Below, one piece after another: positions 27,241 to 36,622 of a stretch of 64,000 nucleotides of DNA (the stretch's first letter is position 1; each line of letters starts with the position of its first letter). Source of the stretch: Halocatena salina (GTDB lineage: Archaea; Halobacteriota; Halobacteria; Halobacteriales; Haloarculaceae); contig NZ_CP096019.1 in NCBI RefSeq assembly GCF_023115355.1, forward strand, positions 1,860,001-1,924,000, written 5' to 3'. The position numbers and the translations under genes are program-made. Below the pieces are notes generated by a model. The model saw nothing but the letters and a program-made list of their open reading frames with translations. It did not search any database and was not told the origin of the DNA.

Positions 27241-29613
27241 ATGACATCGTATCAATCGGAGCTCGGGGGGCGCACTAACGTCGCCGAGGAGTTGGCGGAG
27301 AGCCAGCGCTCCATCTCGATCGCCGAGTTCTTCGAGAAGAATAAGCATATGCTCGGATTCGACAGCGGGGCCAGAGGATTGGTCACGGCTGTCAAGGAGG
27401 CAGTAGATAACGCGCTCGATGCAACCGAAGAGGCAGGAATTCTCCCCGATATCTACGTGGGAATCAGGGAGGAAGGTGATTACTATCGGGTCATCGTTGA
27501 GGACAACGGTCCGGGAATCACGAAAGAACAGCTTCCGAAAGTGTTCGGGAAACTGCTGTACGGATCGCGGTTTCACGTTCGGGAACAGAAGCGAGGACAG
27601 CAGGGAATCGGGATCTCCGCAGCTGTGTTGTACTCCCAGCTCACGAGCGGCAAACCGGCGATGGTCACCTCCCGAACGGAAGGGGATTCGGCGGCTCAGT
27701 ATTTCGAGTTGATCATCGATACGGACACGAACGAGCCGGAGATCTCCGTCGATACGACGACGACGTGGGATCGACCCCATGGGACGCGCATTGAACTGGA
27801 GATGGAAGCCAACATGCGCGCCCGCCAGCAGCTCCACGATTACATCAAACACACGGCAGTGGTCAATCCCCACGCTCGCATCGAGTTCGAGGAGCCACGC
27901 GAGCGGCTGAAGTTCGAACGTGTGACCGACCAGCTGCCCGCAGAAACCGAGGAGATCCGTCCCCACCCCCACGGTATCGAACTTGGTTCGCTCATCAAAC
28001 TACTGGACGAGACAGATTCGTACTCTATCTCCGGATTTTTGCAAGACGAGTTCACTCGTGTGGGACAGAAGACCGCAGACTCGATCATCACCGCGTTCGT
28101 CGATCGTCATTTCGGACGAGAGCTGTCGTGGCGATCACCGGAGCGGTCGGCGATCGAGACGGCAGTCACCGACGCGGTGACGAACAAAAGCGACGAAGCG
28201 ACAGCCGCGTTCGCCCAGCGCGTCGGAACGGCGATCACTGAACGCGACCGGATTGCACATCACGAACTCGTCGACATCGTGGCGAACGCAGCCGAACACG
28301 TCAAATCCGAATCCGGTGCGACGTTCGGCACGGCTGCACGGAAAACCACCGTTGGGGCAGTGTGGTCCGTGTTGACCGACGATATCGAATCGGATCTCTA
28401 CCGGATCGTGGACGAAACGACCACGAGCCGAAAAGACACGGAGACGATAGAAGGGATGGCCCGGCGCATCGCCGTGAAGTTCGAGGATGTAGAGCGCCAC
28501 CGACTACGAAAAGAGACGGTGGCGTCGTTCGTCGCTCGTGCAGCAGAACAGACCGAAACCCACGACGGAACGGCGTTCGGCGAGACTGCACAGGAGAACG
28601 TGGTTTCCGGTATCTGGTCGGTTTGTCGGAGCATCCCCGACGATCCCCCCGAAGTGCGGGCAGTCGCAAGCGACCGCGACACCGCGAGTTCACTGCTCGA
28701 AGCGATGCGCGAAACCGATATTCTCGCCCCGCCGACGGACTGTCTCGCTCCGATCACCGAGACGCTGGTTGAGGAAGGACTCCGAAAGGAGTTCAACGCG
28801 GATTTCTACGCCTCGACGACGCGCGACGCGGAAGTCCACGGTGGAGATCCGTTCATCGTGGAAGCTGGAATCGCGTACGGCGGCGAGATCAAAAGCGAGG
28901 GCCGAATCGATGTACTCCGGTTCGCCAATCGGGTTCCGCTCGTCTACCAACGGGGCGCGTGTGCCACCTCGGATGTGATTCAGGACATCAACTGGCGCAA
29001 CTACGAGTTGGACCAGCCCGGCGGTAGCGGAACACCGAACGGCCCGGCTGTGGTGATGATACACGTCGCTTCCACGAACGTCCCGTTTACCAGCGAATCC
29101 AAAGACGCCATCGCGAACGTTCCAGAGATCGAACGCGAGATCGAACTGGCGCTCCGATCGGCGGCACGGGAACTCAAGCGGTATCTCAAAAAGCGCCGAA
29201 CGCTCGAACAGCGCCAGCGCAAACGGAACGTGATCGCCGACATCTTGCCGACGATGGCCGACAAACTCGCTGATATGACCGAACGCGAATCACTCGCCAT
29301 TGAGGATTCACTCGCCCGCATCATGAACAACGTCCTCGTCGAGCGGACGGTCGAAAACGACGGCGTTCGACTCGTCGTCACGAACCACTCCGATAGCGTC
29401 GCTGAATTGGCGTTGACGGACATCGTGAGCGTCGATCCCGGCGATATCGAGAACGCGACAGTCGTCGAGATGGATGGCGAGTGGTTCGTCAAATGGGATC
29501 CCAGCGTCCGAAGTGGTGAACAAGCCGCCATCGAGTACGACGTGAACGGAAACGCATCGTTCGACATCTCTGTCGAAGGAATCGAACCTGAAAAGCTCTC
29601 CATCAACGCCTAA
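27241..29613 (+). CDS. top6B: DNA topoisomerase VI subunit B
   Basis: ATP-binding subunit of the type IIB topoisomerase, which relaxes and decatenates DNA; 790 residues, longer than the roughly 530-residue Sulfolobus form as usual in haloarchaea. GHKL motifs: [16 protein letters not shown] (about 49-64), [27 protein letters not shown] (82-108, G1 and lid) and [16 protein letters not shown] (119-134). The H2TH region and an acidic insertion with repeated helical units (about 290-460) follow, then the transducer domain with the switch Lys segment and [18 protein letters not shown] coil. The gene is divergent from gyrB and 5 bases ahead of top6A. Confidence 0.97.
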   Translation: MTSYQSELGGRTNVAEELAESQRSISIAEFFEKNKHMLGFDSGARGLVTAVKEAVDNALDATEEAGILPDIYVGIREEGDYYRVIVEDNGPGITKEQLPKVFGKLLYGSRFHVREQKRGQQGIGISAAVLYSQLTSGKPAMVTSRTEGDSAAQYFELIIDTDTNEPEISVDTTTTWDRPHGTRIELEMEANMRARQQLHDYIKHTAVVNPHARIEFEEPRERLKFERVTDQLPAETEEIRPHPHGIELGSLIKLLDETDSYSISGFLQDEFTRVGQKTADSIITAFVDRHFGRELSWRSPERSAIETAVTDAVTNKSDEATAAFAQRVGTAITERDRIAHHELVDIVANAAEHVKSESGATFGTAARKTTVGAVWSVLTDDIESDLYRIVDETTTSRKDTETIEGMARRIAVKFEDVERHRLRKETVASFVARAAEQTETHDGTAFGETAQENVVSGIWSVCRSIPDDPPEVRAVASDRDTASSLLEAMRETDILAPPTDCLAPITETLVEEGLRKEFNADFYASTTRDAEVHGGDPFIVEAGIAYGGEIKSEGRIDVLRFANRVPLVYQRGACATSDVIQDINWRNYELDQPGGSGTPNGPAVVMIHVASTNVPFTSESKDAIANVPEIEREIELALRSAARELKRYLKKRRTLEQRQRKRNVIADILPTMADKLADMTERESLAIEDSLARIMNNVLVERTVENDGVRLVVTNHSDSVAELALTDIVSVDPGDIENATVVEMDGEWFVKWDPSVRSGEQAAIEYDVNGNASFDISVEGIEPEKLSINA

Positions 29614-29618
29614 CGACT

Positions 29619-30716
29619 ATGAGCACCAACACCGAAATAGATGCCGACGCCCGCGATCGCCTTCTCGATCTCGCGGCGGAGTTTTACGATCAGTTTGCCG
29701 GGGGAGAGGTCCCCTCGATGCAGATTCCAACCCGTACGAAATCGAACATCGAGTACGATGACGACAAGGACGTGTGGGTGTACGGTGACCGACATTCCAC
29801 GCGTTCGGCCAACACGGTTACGGGCGCGAAAAAGCTCCTCAAAGCGATCTACGTCATCGATTTCCTCGCCCAACAGCTGGACGAGGACCGATCGTCGACC
29901 CTTCGTGAGTTGTACTACCTAAGCGAGTCCTGGGACCACGAGACGGCACAGTTTTCCAGTCAAGACGAGTCCAATCAGCTCATCGAGGATCTCGAGATCG
30001 TCTCTGATGTCACTCGAGAGGATTTCCACATGCGCCCGGAGGAGTCGGGCGCGACGCTGATGGGACCGCTTCATCTCCGCGAGCAGACCCGCCGCGGTGA
30101 GCGCGACATCCACTGTCAGGAGGACGTCGGCGAAGGCGGATATCAGATCCCCAACAATCCTGACACGATCGAGTTTCTCGACAACGACGCGGATTTCATC
30201 CTCTGCGTCGAGACTGGTGGGATGCGCGATCGACTCGTCGAAAACGGGTTCGACGAGGAGCACAACACGATCATCGTTCATCTCAAGGGTCAGCCAGCCC
30301 GGGCAACGCGCCGAATCACCCGTCGCCTCCACGACGAGTTGGATCTCCCGGTGGTGGTGTTCACTGACGGCGACCCGTGGTCGTATCGCATCTTTGCCTC
30401 CGTCGCGTACGGGAGTATCAAAAGCGCCCATCTCTCAGAGTATCTGGCGACCCCCAACGCGCGGTTCATCGGCATTCAACCCACCGACATCGTCGAGTAC
30501 GATCTTCCGACGGATCCGCTGTCGGATTCGGACGTGAACGCGCTGGAAAACGAACTCGAAGATCCACGCTTCCAATCCGAGTACTGGGTCGAGCAGATCG
30601 AGCGCCAACTCGACATCAACAAGAAGGCCGAACAGCAGGCATTGGCCTCTCGCGGACTCGATTTCGTTACTGAAACCTACCTTCCGACGCGACTCGGAGA
30701 GATGGACGTATTGTAA
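29619..30716 (+). CDS. top6A: DNA topoisomerase VI subunit A
   Basis: DNA-cleaving subunit, homologous to eukaryotic Spo11; 365 residues. The winged-helix catalytic tyrosine lies in [12 protein letters not shown] (Y99 or Y100). The TOPRIM fold shows its Glu in [10 protein letters not shown] and the DxD metal site in [13 protein letters not shown] near residue 250. [14 protein letters not shown] near the C-terminus is typical of the family. Five bases separate it from top6B, so the two subunits are made from one message. Its stop is one base from the stop of the convergent AIR-synthase-like gene. Confidence 0.97.
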   Translation: MSTNTEIDADARDRLLDLAAEFYDQFAGGEVPSMQIPTRTKSNIEYDDDKDVWVYGDRHSTRSANTVTGAKKLLKAIYVIDFLAQQLDEDRSSTLRELYYLSESWDHETAQFSSQDESNQLIEDLEIVSDVTREDFHMRPEESGATLMGPLHLREQTRRGERDIHCQEDVGEGGYQIPNNPDTIEFLDNDADFILCVETGGMRDRLVENGFDEEHNTIIVHLKGQPARATRRITRRLHDELDLPVVVFTDGDPWSYRIFASVAYGSIKSAHLSEYLATPNARFIGIQPTDIVEYDLPTDPLSDSDVNALENELEDPRFQSEYWVEQIERQLDINKKAEQQALASRGLDFVTETYLPTRLGEMDVL

Positions 30717-30717
30717 C

Positions 30718-31698
30718 TCACTCCCAGAGTTCGTACAGATCGTCTTCAACGGGCGTGGCGATCGGTTCGCCGTCGAGGACGACCCCCGGCTCCTCCGGGG
30801 CGTCGACGCGACCGATGACGGCGCCTGTAACGTCGCTCGCTTCCAGTGCTTCGAGCGCTGCGTCCCGTTCTGAACCGGGAACCGTCGCCAACAGCGCCCC
30901 CGAGCCGAAGATACGGAGCGGATCGACGCCTAACGCGTCACAGAGCGCTTCGGTCTCCGAGCGAACGGGGATCGTCGATCGCTCGACCGCGAACGTGGCC
31001 GATGAGGAGGTAGCCATCTCGATGAGTCCGGTGAGCACGCCACCTTCGGTCGGGTCGTGCATGGCCGTCGCGTAGGAAGCCAGTGCCGATGCGCTCTCTA
31101 AAACGGACAGCTCGTCGTAGTACGCCGTCGCAGCGGTGAGCACGTCGTTCTCGACCTGCCCATCGAGTTCCTCGCGGAAATCCGAGGCGAGGATGGCAGT
31201 GCCCTCGATGCCAGCGCTCCCGGCCATGAGGATCACGTCCCCAGCACTGGCTCCCGAGGAGGAGACGTAGCGATCCGTCGTCCCGAGACACGTCATCGAC
31301 AGTAATGGCCGGGACAGCTCCGTGGAGTACTCCGCATGGCCACCGATCACCTGTACACCCATCGTCGCCGCGGCGTCGTCGATCTGGCGGGTGATCCGAT
31401 CCAGCTCCCGGTCGCCGTCGTCGGGAAGAATACACACGTTCGTCAGCCACCGCGGTGTCCCTCCCGAAGCAGCGATGTCGTTGCACGCGACCGTCACCCC
31501 AAGGGTTCCGACGCGATCGATGGCCAGCGAGATCGGATCCGAGTTGACGACCAGCAGCTCCTCATCTCCCGCCTTATCCACGCGAAGCGCCGCGGTGTCC
31601 TCACCGTACGCTGGCCCCTGCACCACCGCCGGATCCGAGCCTCCGAGCCGCGTGAACACCAACTGTTCTAACGTCTCGGGTGGAACTTTCCCGACCAT
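30718..31698 (-). CDS. AIR synthase-related protein (PurM/HypE/ThiL fold)
   Basis: A 326-residue ATP-grasp-like PurM-superfamily protein. Features are the ATP-binding N-terminal half with AYGEDTAALRV and VNSDPISLAIDRVGTLGVTVACNDIAASG, the conserved GGHAEYSTEL segment, and the C-terminal MHDPTEGGVLTGLIEMA and ALLATVP motifs. The DPTEGG block and overall layout are closest to HypE, the carbamoyl dehydratase of hydrogenase maturation, but the C-terminal PRICxx-Cys tail that carries the thiocyanate is absent, and no hydrogenase genes are nearby. It is thus one of the uncharacterised archaeal AIR-synthase-like enzymes rather than true HypE or PurM. Confidence 0.8.
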   Translation of the reverse strand: MVGKVPPETLEQLVFTRLGGSDPAVVQGPAYGEDTAALRVDKAGDEELLVVNSDPISLAIDRVGTLGVTVACNDIAASGGTPRWLTNVCILPDDGDRELDRITRQIDDAAATMGVQVIGGHAEYSTELSRPLLSMTCLGTTDRYVSSSGASAGDVILMAGSAGIEGTAILASDFREELDGQVENDVLTAATAYYDELSVLESASALASYATAMHDPTEGGVLTGLIEMATSSSATFAVERSTIPVRSETEALCDALGVDPLRIFGSGALLATVPGSERDAALEALEASDVTGAVIGRVDAPEEPGVVLDGEPIATPVEDDLYELWE

Positions 31699-31826
31699 GT
31701 CCGATCACTGGCGATGGTCCGACCAAAAGCTGTTGTCTGAGCGGATGGGAAAAGAGAGATGAGCAACAGCAATTCATTCGGTGCGACCAGCATCGCCCAC
31801 CAGTCCATTCGGATCGAAACGCGTCT

Positions 31827-32228
31827 TCAGTCGTCGCCTACTGCTGTTCGCTGAGTTTCGATGTGATCGACGATCTCCGTCGTTTCGTCGACGAATTCCT
31901 CGTAGTCGACTTCCGCCCCGTGGAGTATCGACGAGAAATACTGTACGTTGGCAGCGACGTTCGTCGCTTCTCTTAGCTCTTCTTCTGTGACGTCTTCCAT
32001 CTTCGCTCCTTCTGTATGGAAGTGGATGCAGTACGGGCAGTTCATCGCGGTCGCTGCTCCGAGTCCGACGAGTTCTTTCTCGCGCTGGGTGAGCTCCGTA
32101 TCTCCAAACTCCAGATCACGAACGACACCCCAACTGTGATCGCTAGCGGGCTCTGCGAGCGCCCTCATCCAGCTCGGTACCTGACCGAGGTACTGCTCGA
32201 TTTCGTTCCGGGTATTGTCTGAAACCAT
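31827..32228 (-). CDS. Carboxymuconolactone decarboxylase/AhpD-like protein
   Basis: A 133-residue all-helical protein with the redox motif CPYCIHFHTEGA (CxxC plus downstream His), typical of AhpD-type peroxidase partners rather than of true decarboxylases. The preceding acidic helix (TELTQREKELVGLGAATAMN) and following helices (EEELREATNVAANVQYFSSIL) fit. Start chosen at the ATG giving MVSDNTRNEIEQYLG; the frame extends upstream but reads through AT-rich DNA with an unhalophilic composition. Likely a thiol-dependent peroxidase or reductase function; the partner is not adjacent. Confidence 0.83.
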   Translation of the reverse strand: MVSDNTRNEIEQYLGQVPSWMRALAEPASDHSWGVVRDLEFGDTELTQREKELVGLGAATAMNCPYCIHFHTEGAKMEDVTEEELREATNVAANVQYFSSILHGAEVDYEEFVDETTEIVDHIETQRTAVGDD

Positions 32229-32395
32229 CAGTGTCCCTCTCGCGCTCACCTGGAACATCTCGTCTCTCCCATCCTTCGTCAGCGGAGTGAGCGCAGTTAA
32301 AACTGCGTCGTGTCGTACAATATCATTTATCACATTATACATACGCATACAGGGGATTATCCGTCACATCGCTGTTTCGTCTGTCACCTCGCTGG

Positions 32396-32821
32396 TTACG
32401 TTCGGTCTGCGATGGTATCCGCGATCGTTTCGAGTTCGTCGTCACTCAGGTTCGGTGGCGAGCCGGCGACCGCGTGAATCGGCCCTCCGTCATCCGATTC
32501 GAAGCGAGGGATGATGTGACCGTGGACGTGTGGTACCTCCTGGCCCGCGGCCGATCCGTTGTTGAACGCGACGGTCGTCCCATCCGCCTCGACCGCCGTT
32601 TCGACCGGCGACACCAGCTGATACAGCGTTTCGAGTACTGTACTTGCCAGTTCCTCGGGGAGTTCGTCCAACCGCTCGTGGTGTGCTTTGGGAATCACGA
32701 GCACGTGACCGGGAGCCAGCGGGTTCGCATCTAGGAACGCGAGCGTTTCTTCGGTCTCGTACACGGTGTGGCTGGGAAGTTCACCGGCTACAATGGAACA
32801 AAAGATACAGTCATCGCTCAT
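32396..32821 (-). CDS. HIT family nucleotide hydrolase/transferase
   Basis: A 141-residue histidine-triad protein of the HINT/Fhit-like branch. The triad is H98/H100/H102 in PHVHGHIIPRF; the N-terminal zinc-type CIFC (C5/C8) and the AHHERLDELPEEL segment are also present. Family members hydrolyse AMP-lysine, adenosine phosphoramidates or diadenosine polyphosphates; the substrate here is not deducible. Start at MSDDCIFCSIVAGE is the conserved one. Divergent from the Usp gene with separate TATA-like boxes. Confidence 0.9.
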   Translation of the reverse strand: MSDDCIFCSIVAGELPSHTVYETEETLAFLDANPLAPGHVLVIPKAHHERLDELPEELASTVLETLYQLVSPVETAVEADGTTVAFNNGSAAGQEVPHVHGHIIPRFESDDGGPIHAVAGSPPNLSDDELETIADTIADRT

Positions 32822-32914
32822 AGCTGTCCATCTCCTGCCCACCTCAAGTATGTTTCCCGCAACCAGCTTCCGCCGGTCCTCACCTTAATGAGCGCGCGTA
32901 CCCCGAGAGTACGT

Positions 32915-33310
32915 ATGTACGAATATTTACTCACAGTCGATGGGAACGAATCGCGCGCACGAACTCAGGCAGAGACCGTCGTCGACCAACCGACGAACGC
33001 CACGGACATCCACGCAACGCTCCTCCACGTAACCACCGACGAGGACCCGACGCCGCTCGAAGAGATGTCTGCCATCACGCTGGCCCAAAACATCCTTGAG
33101 GACGCCGGCATCGAGACCGATCTCACGCGCATCGAGGGAGACCCGACGACGGTGATCCTCGAAACGGCAGAGGAAATCGACGCAAAGCGAATCTGTATCG
33201 CGGGACGGAAACGAACACCCACCGGAAAAGCAGTCTTCGGCAGCGTCACACAAGGGGTTATTCTCAGTACCACCCGCCCGGTACTGGTCTGTCACACGGA
33301 ACAACAGTAG
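32915..33310 (+). CDS. Universal stress protein (UspA family)
   Basis: A 131-residue single-domain Usp. It begins MYEYLLTVDGNESRARTQAE and ends ...GSVTQGVILSTTRPVLVCHTE. The expected ATP-binding signature G-2x-G-9x-G-S/T is only partly met: AGRKRTPTGKAVFGSVTQ has Gly at the right spacing, so nucleotide binding is plausible. A TATA-like CTTAATG lies about 28 bases before the start. Role is inferred only from family; haloarchaeal genomes carry many such genes. Confidence 0.88.
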   Translation: MYEYLLTVDGNESRARTQAETVVDQPTNATDIHATLLHVTTDEDPTPLEEMSAITLAQNILEDAGIETDLTRIEGDPTTVILETAEEIDAKRICIAGRKRTPTGKAVFGSVTQGVILSTTRPVLVCHTEQQ

Positions 33311-33345
33311 CCGTTCAGGGGTTCGATTCCCGATTCCACGATCGT

Positions 33346-33678
33346 TCACCACGGTAACAGACACGTGGTATCGACGCCGAGCGCGGTCAAAAACGTTGGA
33401 ACACAGAGCGGGAGGACCGCAGCGACGAGCGAATACAACCCTCCCCGTATCTGTCGGTTGACCGCTCGAACGACAGCTTTCAACAGGAAGTACGCCGAGA
33501 TCATGCCCAACCCGAGCACCACGAGCGAGCCGATGTTGAACCCACTCGAACACAACAGCTGTTCCGCTTTTGAGATCCCAATCGGAGGATCTATTCGATC
33601 GATCAAAGCCGGAACGACCCCTAGCAGAATCACGGATGCTGTCGTTTGAGTGTCGGATGGCGTTCGGGACCGAACCAT
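33346..33678 (-). CDS. Small membrane protein of unknown function
   Basis: A 110-residue protein starting MVRSRTPSDTQTT. It has three likely hydrophobic helices: about residues 12-30 (ASVILLGVVPALID), 47-72 (GFNIGSLVVLGLGMISAYFLL) and 82-106 (GGLYSLVAAVLPLCVPTFLTAL), with a positive loop (VRAVNRQIRG) between the last two. Start selected because the longer frame upstream reads through an AT-rich stretch with no coding character. Two cysteines (in LLCSSG and PLCVP) and one near the end. No family recognised. Divergent from the SDR gene. Confidence 0.65.
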   Translation of the reverse strand: MVRSRTPSDTQTTASVILLGVVPALIDRIDPPIGISKAEQLLCSSGFNIGSLVVLGLGMISAYFLLKAVVRAVNRQIRGGLYSLVAAVLPLCVPTFLTALGVDTTCLLPW

Positions 33679-33850
33679 GTGTTTATATCTCCCGAAACCA
33701 TTAAAAATTCTTCTAATTACTGTATAATATATGGTGCGAGAGTGATCTTCGATGCTGCTCGTTTCGACCGGAGTGAAATACCCTCGAAAGATGGGAATCC
33801 GCTGAATCCTACCCGAATAATCAGTATCCTTCTCCACGATAGACAGTCGT

Positions 33851-34594
33851 ATGCACGCCGCAGCCGGGACCACATTGACGAATGAACGTGTCGTTGTCAT
33901 CGATGGCTACTCGAGCGTCGGTCTCGCAACGGCGCGAGCCATCGCTGATCAGGGGGGTGAGGCGCTCATTACGGGCCGTCCAGACGACCCACTCAGGGGG
34001 ACGTCCTCACAGGAGGCAGACACCGAACCGGAATCGGCTCCACTGGACCGCGCACGGATCGACGAACGAGAACTCGAAAGCACGAACGAGGCGGCGGTCG
34101 AAACGTTTCTCGGTACAACCCAATTCGATCACCTCGTGTGTGCTGGTAGCGTCAGACCCACAGGCGGTGTCACGGAGACCGACACCGAAACGTTCCGTGC
34201 GATGCTCGACTCGGTGTTTTGGCGGTCGTACTACGCCGCCAAACACGGGGTAGAACAGCTCGGCGATGACGGCTCCGTGACGTTCGTCACCGGGACCACG
34301 GCACAACGACCGGCAGTACAGTTTTCCGCCGCCGGCATCGCGAACGCGGCGCTCGAAACGCTGATGAAGTATCTCGCCGTCGAAACCGGTCCAGTCCGTG
34401 TCAACGCTGTTAGCCCCGGTCGGGTCGATACGATCGGTCTCGCCGACGATACTCGCCAAACCGTGGCCCGCGCGCTTCCTGCCCATCGAATCGGAGAACC
34501 CGAAGACGTCGCCGACGCGGTCCTGTTCGCTGTACTGAATCCTCACACGACGGGCACCGTGATCCGCGTCGATGGAGGTGATCTCCTCGTCTGA
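33851..34594 (+). CDS. Atypical short-chain dehydrogenase/reductase lacking catalytic Tyr and Lys
   Basis: A 247-residue SDR-fold protein. N-terminal Rossmann segment VVVIDGYSSVGLATARA is missing one glycine of the usual GxxxGxG. The catalytic YxxxK position reads FSAAG (F158, G162), so both Tyr and Lys are absent, and the active-site Ser strand reads VTFVTGTTA. The typical C-terminal VRVNAVSPGRVDT and GTVIRVDGGDLLV remain. A branch of SDRs with the same loss of Tyr/Lys is known from bacteria, so the protein is probably functional but may not reduce carbonyls in the classical way. NAD(P) binding is uncertain. Monocistronic. Confidence 0.8.
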   Translation: MHAAAGTTLTNERVVVIDGYSSVGLATARAIADQGGEALITGRPDDPLRGTSSQEADTEPESAPLDRARIDERELESTNEAAVETFLGTTQFDHLVCAGSVRPTGGVTETDTETFRAMLDSVFWRSYYAAKHGVEQLGDDGSVTFVTGTTAQRPAVQFSAAGIANAALETLMKYLAVETGPVRVNAVSPGRVDTIGLADDTRQTVARALPAHRIGEPEDVADAVLFAVLNPHTTGTVIRVDGGDLLV

Positions 34595-34603
34595 TCGTTC
34601 GGT

Positions 34604-35233
34604 TCACCGTTCTGTGATCGATTCGATCGCCTCCCGAACGGCGTCGAGATACGACTCGTGGGTGTATCCGAGCCGCGAGAGCCACACGGACTGATAAGAC
34701 GGATGGAGTAGCGGGAGCACAGGCCGACCCAGTGTCGGACAGCCGATCGGTTCGAGAACCGAGTCGAGAAAGCCATCGATCGTTCGTCCTTCCACGGCAA
34801 GCAACGACTGTGTCGCGTGTTTTCCGGTTGCAATGACACAGCTTGGGGCGATCTGTTCGATCTCTTGGCGGAGATACGGCCGACAGTTCGCGCGTTCCTC
34901 GGCGGTCGGTTCGCGGTTCGATCCCGCCCCGTCGCTTGGAAAACATTTGACGGCGTTCGTATAATACGCGTCAGCATAGCCGATTGCGGTCATCATCTCG
35001 CGGATCTTTCGCCCGGAATGGCGGGCTGTGTACGCCATTCCAGTCCAATTACCGCCTTTCCAGCGGTCGGCCTCCGGTGTTCCTGCGCCCGGTGCTTCGC
35101 CGATCACCACGAGATCAGCGTCTCGTGGACCGACGCCCCACGAGATACGTTCGCGCGATGCGGTCAGCGCCGAGCACCGCGTACACGTCTCTGCGAGCCG
35201 GTTCTGCTGGTCGGAGTCGGGAAACTCGGCCAT
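34604..35233 (-). CDS. udg: Uracil-DNA glycosylase, Fe-S family (family 4-like)
   Basis: Removes uracil arising from cytosine deamination; 209 residues. The 4Fe-4S ligands are C17/C20 (CTRC), C97 (VKCFPSDG) and C117 (ANCRPYL). Active-site motif GEAPGAGTPEADRWKG (45-60) and the C-terminal LLHPSYQ (176-181) match family 4 enzymes. The loop after GEAPG is longer and richer in charged residues than the usual GEEDRQGRPF. Start at MAEFPDSDQQ. The gene is convergent to the SDR and divergent from the methyltransferase at 35338. Confidence 0.9.
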   Translation of the reverse strand: MAEFPDSDQQNRLAETCTRCSALTASRERISWGVGPRDADLVVIGEAPGAGTPEADRWKGGNWTGMAYTARHSGRKIREMMTAIGYADAYYTNAVKCFPSDGAGSNREPTAEERANCRPYLRQEIEQIAPSCVIATGKHATQSLLAVEGRTIDGFLDSVLEPIGCPTLGRPVLPLLHPSYQSVWLSRLGYTHESYLDAVREAIESITER

Positions 35234-35296
35234 GAGTGGACTACCGGCGGTGCCAGCGTGAGCCTGTCGGGTTCCCACGATCACACCAGCCCCAGT

Positions 35297-35311
35297 AAAG
35301 CCGTGGGCTTT
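35297..35311. repeat. Short inverted repeat in udg/methyltransferase control region
   Basis: AAAGCC-GTG-GGCTTT, exact over 6 bp each side. The right arm (GGCTTTTGCC) falls 27-33 bases before the methyltransferase ATG at 35338 and may overlap its TATA-like box. Confidence 0.35.
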
Positions 35312-35337
35312 TGCCTCGAAATTCCGTACCTGCGTGC

Positions 35338-35979
35338 ATGAGCCGTCGGGAGGTACGCCGAACGTACGACCGTATTGCGGAGCATTTCGCCCAGACCCGT
35401 GCCCACGCGTGGTCCGACGTCGAGCGGTTCATCGAGACGGAGACCGAGAGATCCGCTGGCTCGCTCGCGCTCGATCTCGGTTGTGGCAACGGCCGACACG
35501 CCGAGCTACTGGTCCCACATGTCGATACCGTTGTCTGTGCTGATCTGAGTCGATCGATCCTCGAGACGGCTCGAAACCGAACTGGTGACCGAACCATCGA
35601 GCTGATACAAACCGACGCTGCCGACCTTCCGCTTCGTTCGGGGAGCGTCGATCTCGCGGTGTACATCGCGGCGCTCCACCACCTTCCGACGCGCACCCTG
35701 CGGCTCCGGAGCCTCGACGAACTCGCCCGCGTGCTCACGCCGTCGGGACGAGCGCTGGTGAGCGTCTGGAGCACCACCCATCCCACGTTCGAGGCGACCA
35801 TGGGCTTCGATACGACGGTCGATTGGACGCTCCCCAACGGTGAGACTGTCGATCGGTTCTACCACATCTACGACCCAGAGGAGTTCGAACGAGACGTCCG
35901 TGACAGCGCTGGCAACGTACAGGAACTGTTCACCAGCAACGGAAACTGCTATGCGGTCCTCGGTGCTGCCGAAGACTGA
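35338..35979 (+). CDS. Class I SAM-dependent methyltransferase, Trm9/ABH8-like
   Basis: A 213-residue methyltransferase. The N-terminus MSRREVRRTYDRIAEHFAQTR is characteristic of Trm9/ALKBH8-type wobble-uridine methyltransferases, which finish 5-methoxycarbonylmethyl groups on tRNA; motif I LDLGCGNGRHAELL (about 42-55), motif II VVCADLSRSILETA, motif III QTDAADLPLRSGSVDLAVYIAALHHL with downstream RSLDELARVLTPSGRALVSVW follow. Whether the substrate is tRNA is inference from the similarity. Other class I methyltransferases of this type act on small molecules. Confidence 0.85.
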   Translation: MSRREVRRTYDRIAEHFAQTRAHAWSDVERFIETETERSAGSLALDLGCGNGRHAELLVPHVDTVVCADLSRSILETARNRTGDRTIELIQTDAADLPLRSGSVDLAVYIAALHHLPTRTLRLRSLDELARVLTPSGRALVSVWSTTHPTFEATMGFDTTVDWTLPNGETVDRFYHIYDPEEFERDVRDSAGNVQELFTSNGNCYAVLGAAED

Positions 35980-36069
35980 ACGTGTGACGATACCGCCCGT
36001 CGTCGTGGATGGGCATATTTATCAGTGACCGTGCCCTCACCCATAGATGTCCTCAGTGACGACCGCTAT

Positions 36070-36140
36070 GCGCCGGTAGTCTAGTGGTAGGACATGGGCC
36101 TTCCAAGCCCATAGCCCGGGTTCAAATCCCGGTCGGCGCA
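36070..36140 (+). tRNA. tRNA-Gly (anticodon TCC)
   Basis: A 71-base cloverleaf without an encoded CCA. The acceptor stem pairs GCGCCGG with TCGGCGC (one G-U), and the discriminator base is A at 36140. The D-arm begins TAGTCTAGTGGTAGGAC. The anticodon arm TGGGC-CTTCCAA-GCCCA shows the TCC anticodon, and the T-arm is CCGGG-TTCAAAT-CCCGG. No intron. A TATA-like CATATTTATC lies about 50 bases upstream, and a five-T run (36143-36147) follows. Confidence 0.97.
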
Positions 36141-36141
36141 T

Positions 36142-36148
36142 CTTTTTC
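36142..36148 (+). terminator. T-run terminator after tRNA-Gly
   Basis: CTTTTTC directly after the tRNA acceptor end, a typical archaeal T-tract terminator. It sits between the tRNA and the 3' end of the convergent zinc-ribbon gene, 11 bases away. Confidence 0.5.
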
Positions 36149-36150
36149 GT

Positions 36151-36618
36151 TCATTGATCCTGTGAAATCGGTCGGGTCAGTGTGCGCAACGCCCGCCGCC
36201 GCCGGTAGAAGTAGAACATCCCGACGATGAGTGCGACGAACGGGAGACATCCCCCAACGGTCCACCCGATGCTCGGGTCCCACCGGCTGTTTGCTCGCAC
36301 GTACATAGCGTCGACGAACAGCCCGATCGGCGGAAGCACCCACCCCGCAAAGACAGCTGTTTCCCCGAACAGCACGTTCGCGTCGTACATCCCTGTGTAC
36401 GCCTGAAGCGCCATTCCAACGACGATCACGCACCACCAGTTTCCCGAGATGATCGTGTCGTGCTGTTCGGGATCGTGTGCTCTTATCTCTCTAGTTTCTG
36501 ATGGCATCCACGCCGCGTTCCGGACACCACAGTGGTGGCATATCTCAGTAGTCCGTTCGATAGGCTCTCCACACGAGCGACAGAACACTTCATCGCTCGC
36601 TTTGGATCGTGGGCTCAT
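36151..36618 (-). CDS. Zinc-ribbon membrane protein (downstream member of tandem pair)
   Basis: A 155-residue protein. A double CxxC zinc ribbon near the N-terminus (FCRSCGEPI and ICHHCGVRN) is followed by a hydrophilic linker (SETREIRAHDPEQHD) and three probable membrane helices (WWCVIVVGMALQAYTG, ETAVFAGWVLPPIGLFVDAMY and IGWTVGGCLPFVALIVGMFYFY), ending in a basic tail (RRRRALRTLT). The ribbon is predicted cytoplasmic. Start at the ATG of MSPRSKASDEVFC. The gene is 4 bases after the similarly built 36623-37078 gene and forms an operon with it. Function unknown. Confidence 0.75.
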   Translation of the reverse strand: MSPRSKASDEVFCRSCGEPIERTTEICHHCGVRNAAWMPSETREIRAHDPEQHDTIISGNWWCVIVVGMALQAYTGMYDANVLFGETAVFAGWVLPPIGLFVDAMYVRANSRWDPSIGWTVGGCLPFVALIVGMFYFYRRRRALRTLTRPISQDQ

Positions 36619-36622
36619 CGCT

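Noticed and set aside
30718-31698. Assignment of the AIR-synthase-like gene as HypE or PurM
   Set aside because: It lacks the C-terminal Cys tail of HypE, no hydrogenase genes are near, and the sequence does not match PurM motifs; left as a family-level call.
31757-31855. 32-codon plus-strand frame between the AIR-synthase-like and AhpD-like genes
   Set aside because: It overlaps the 3' end of the AhpD-like gene, is Ser-rich and lacks a promoter; no support.
33314-33330. GGGTTCGATTCCC after the Usp gene resembles a tRNA T-arm
   Set aside because: Only three stem pairs form and no acceptor, D- or anticodon arm exists nearby; a chance match.
36070-36140. tRNA-Gly as an integration site for an element holding the zinc-ribbon pair
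   Set aside because: No integrase gene and no second copy of the tRNA 3' end was found downstream within the window.
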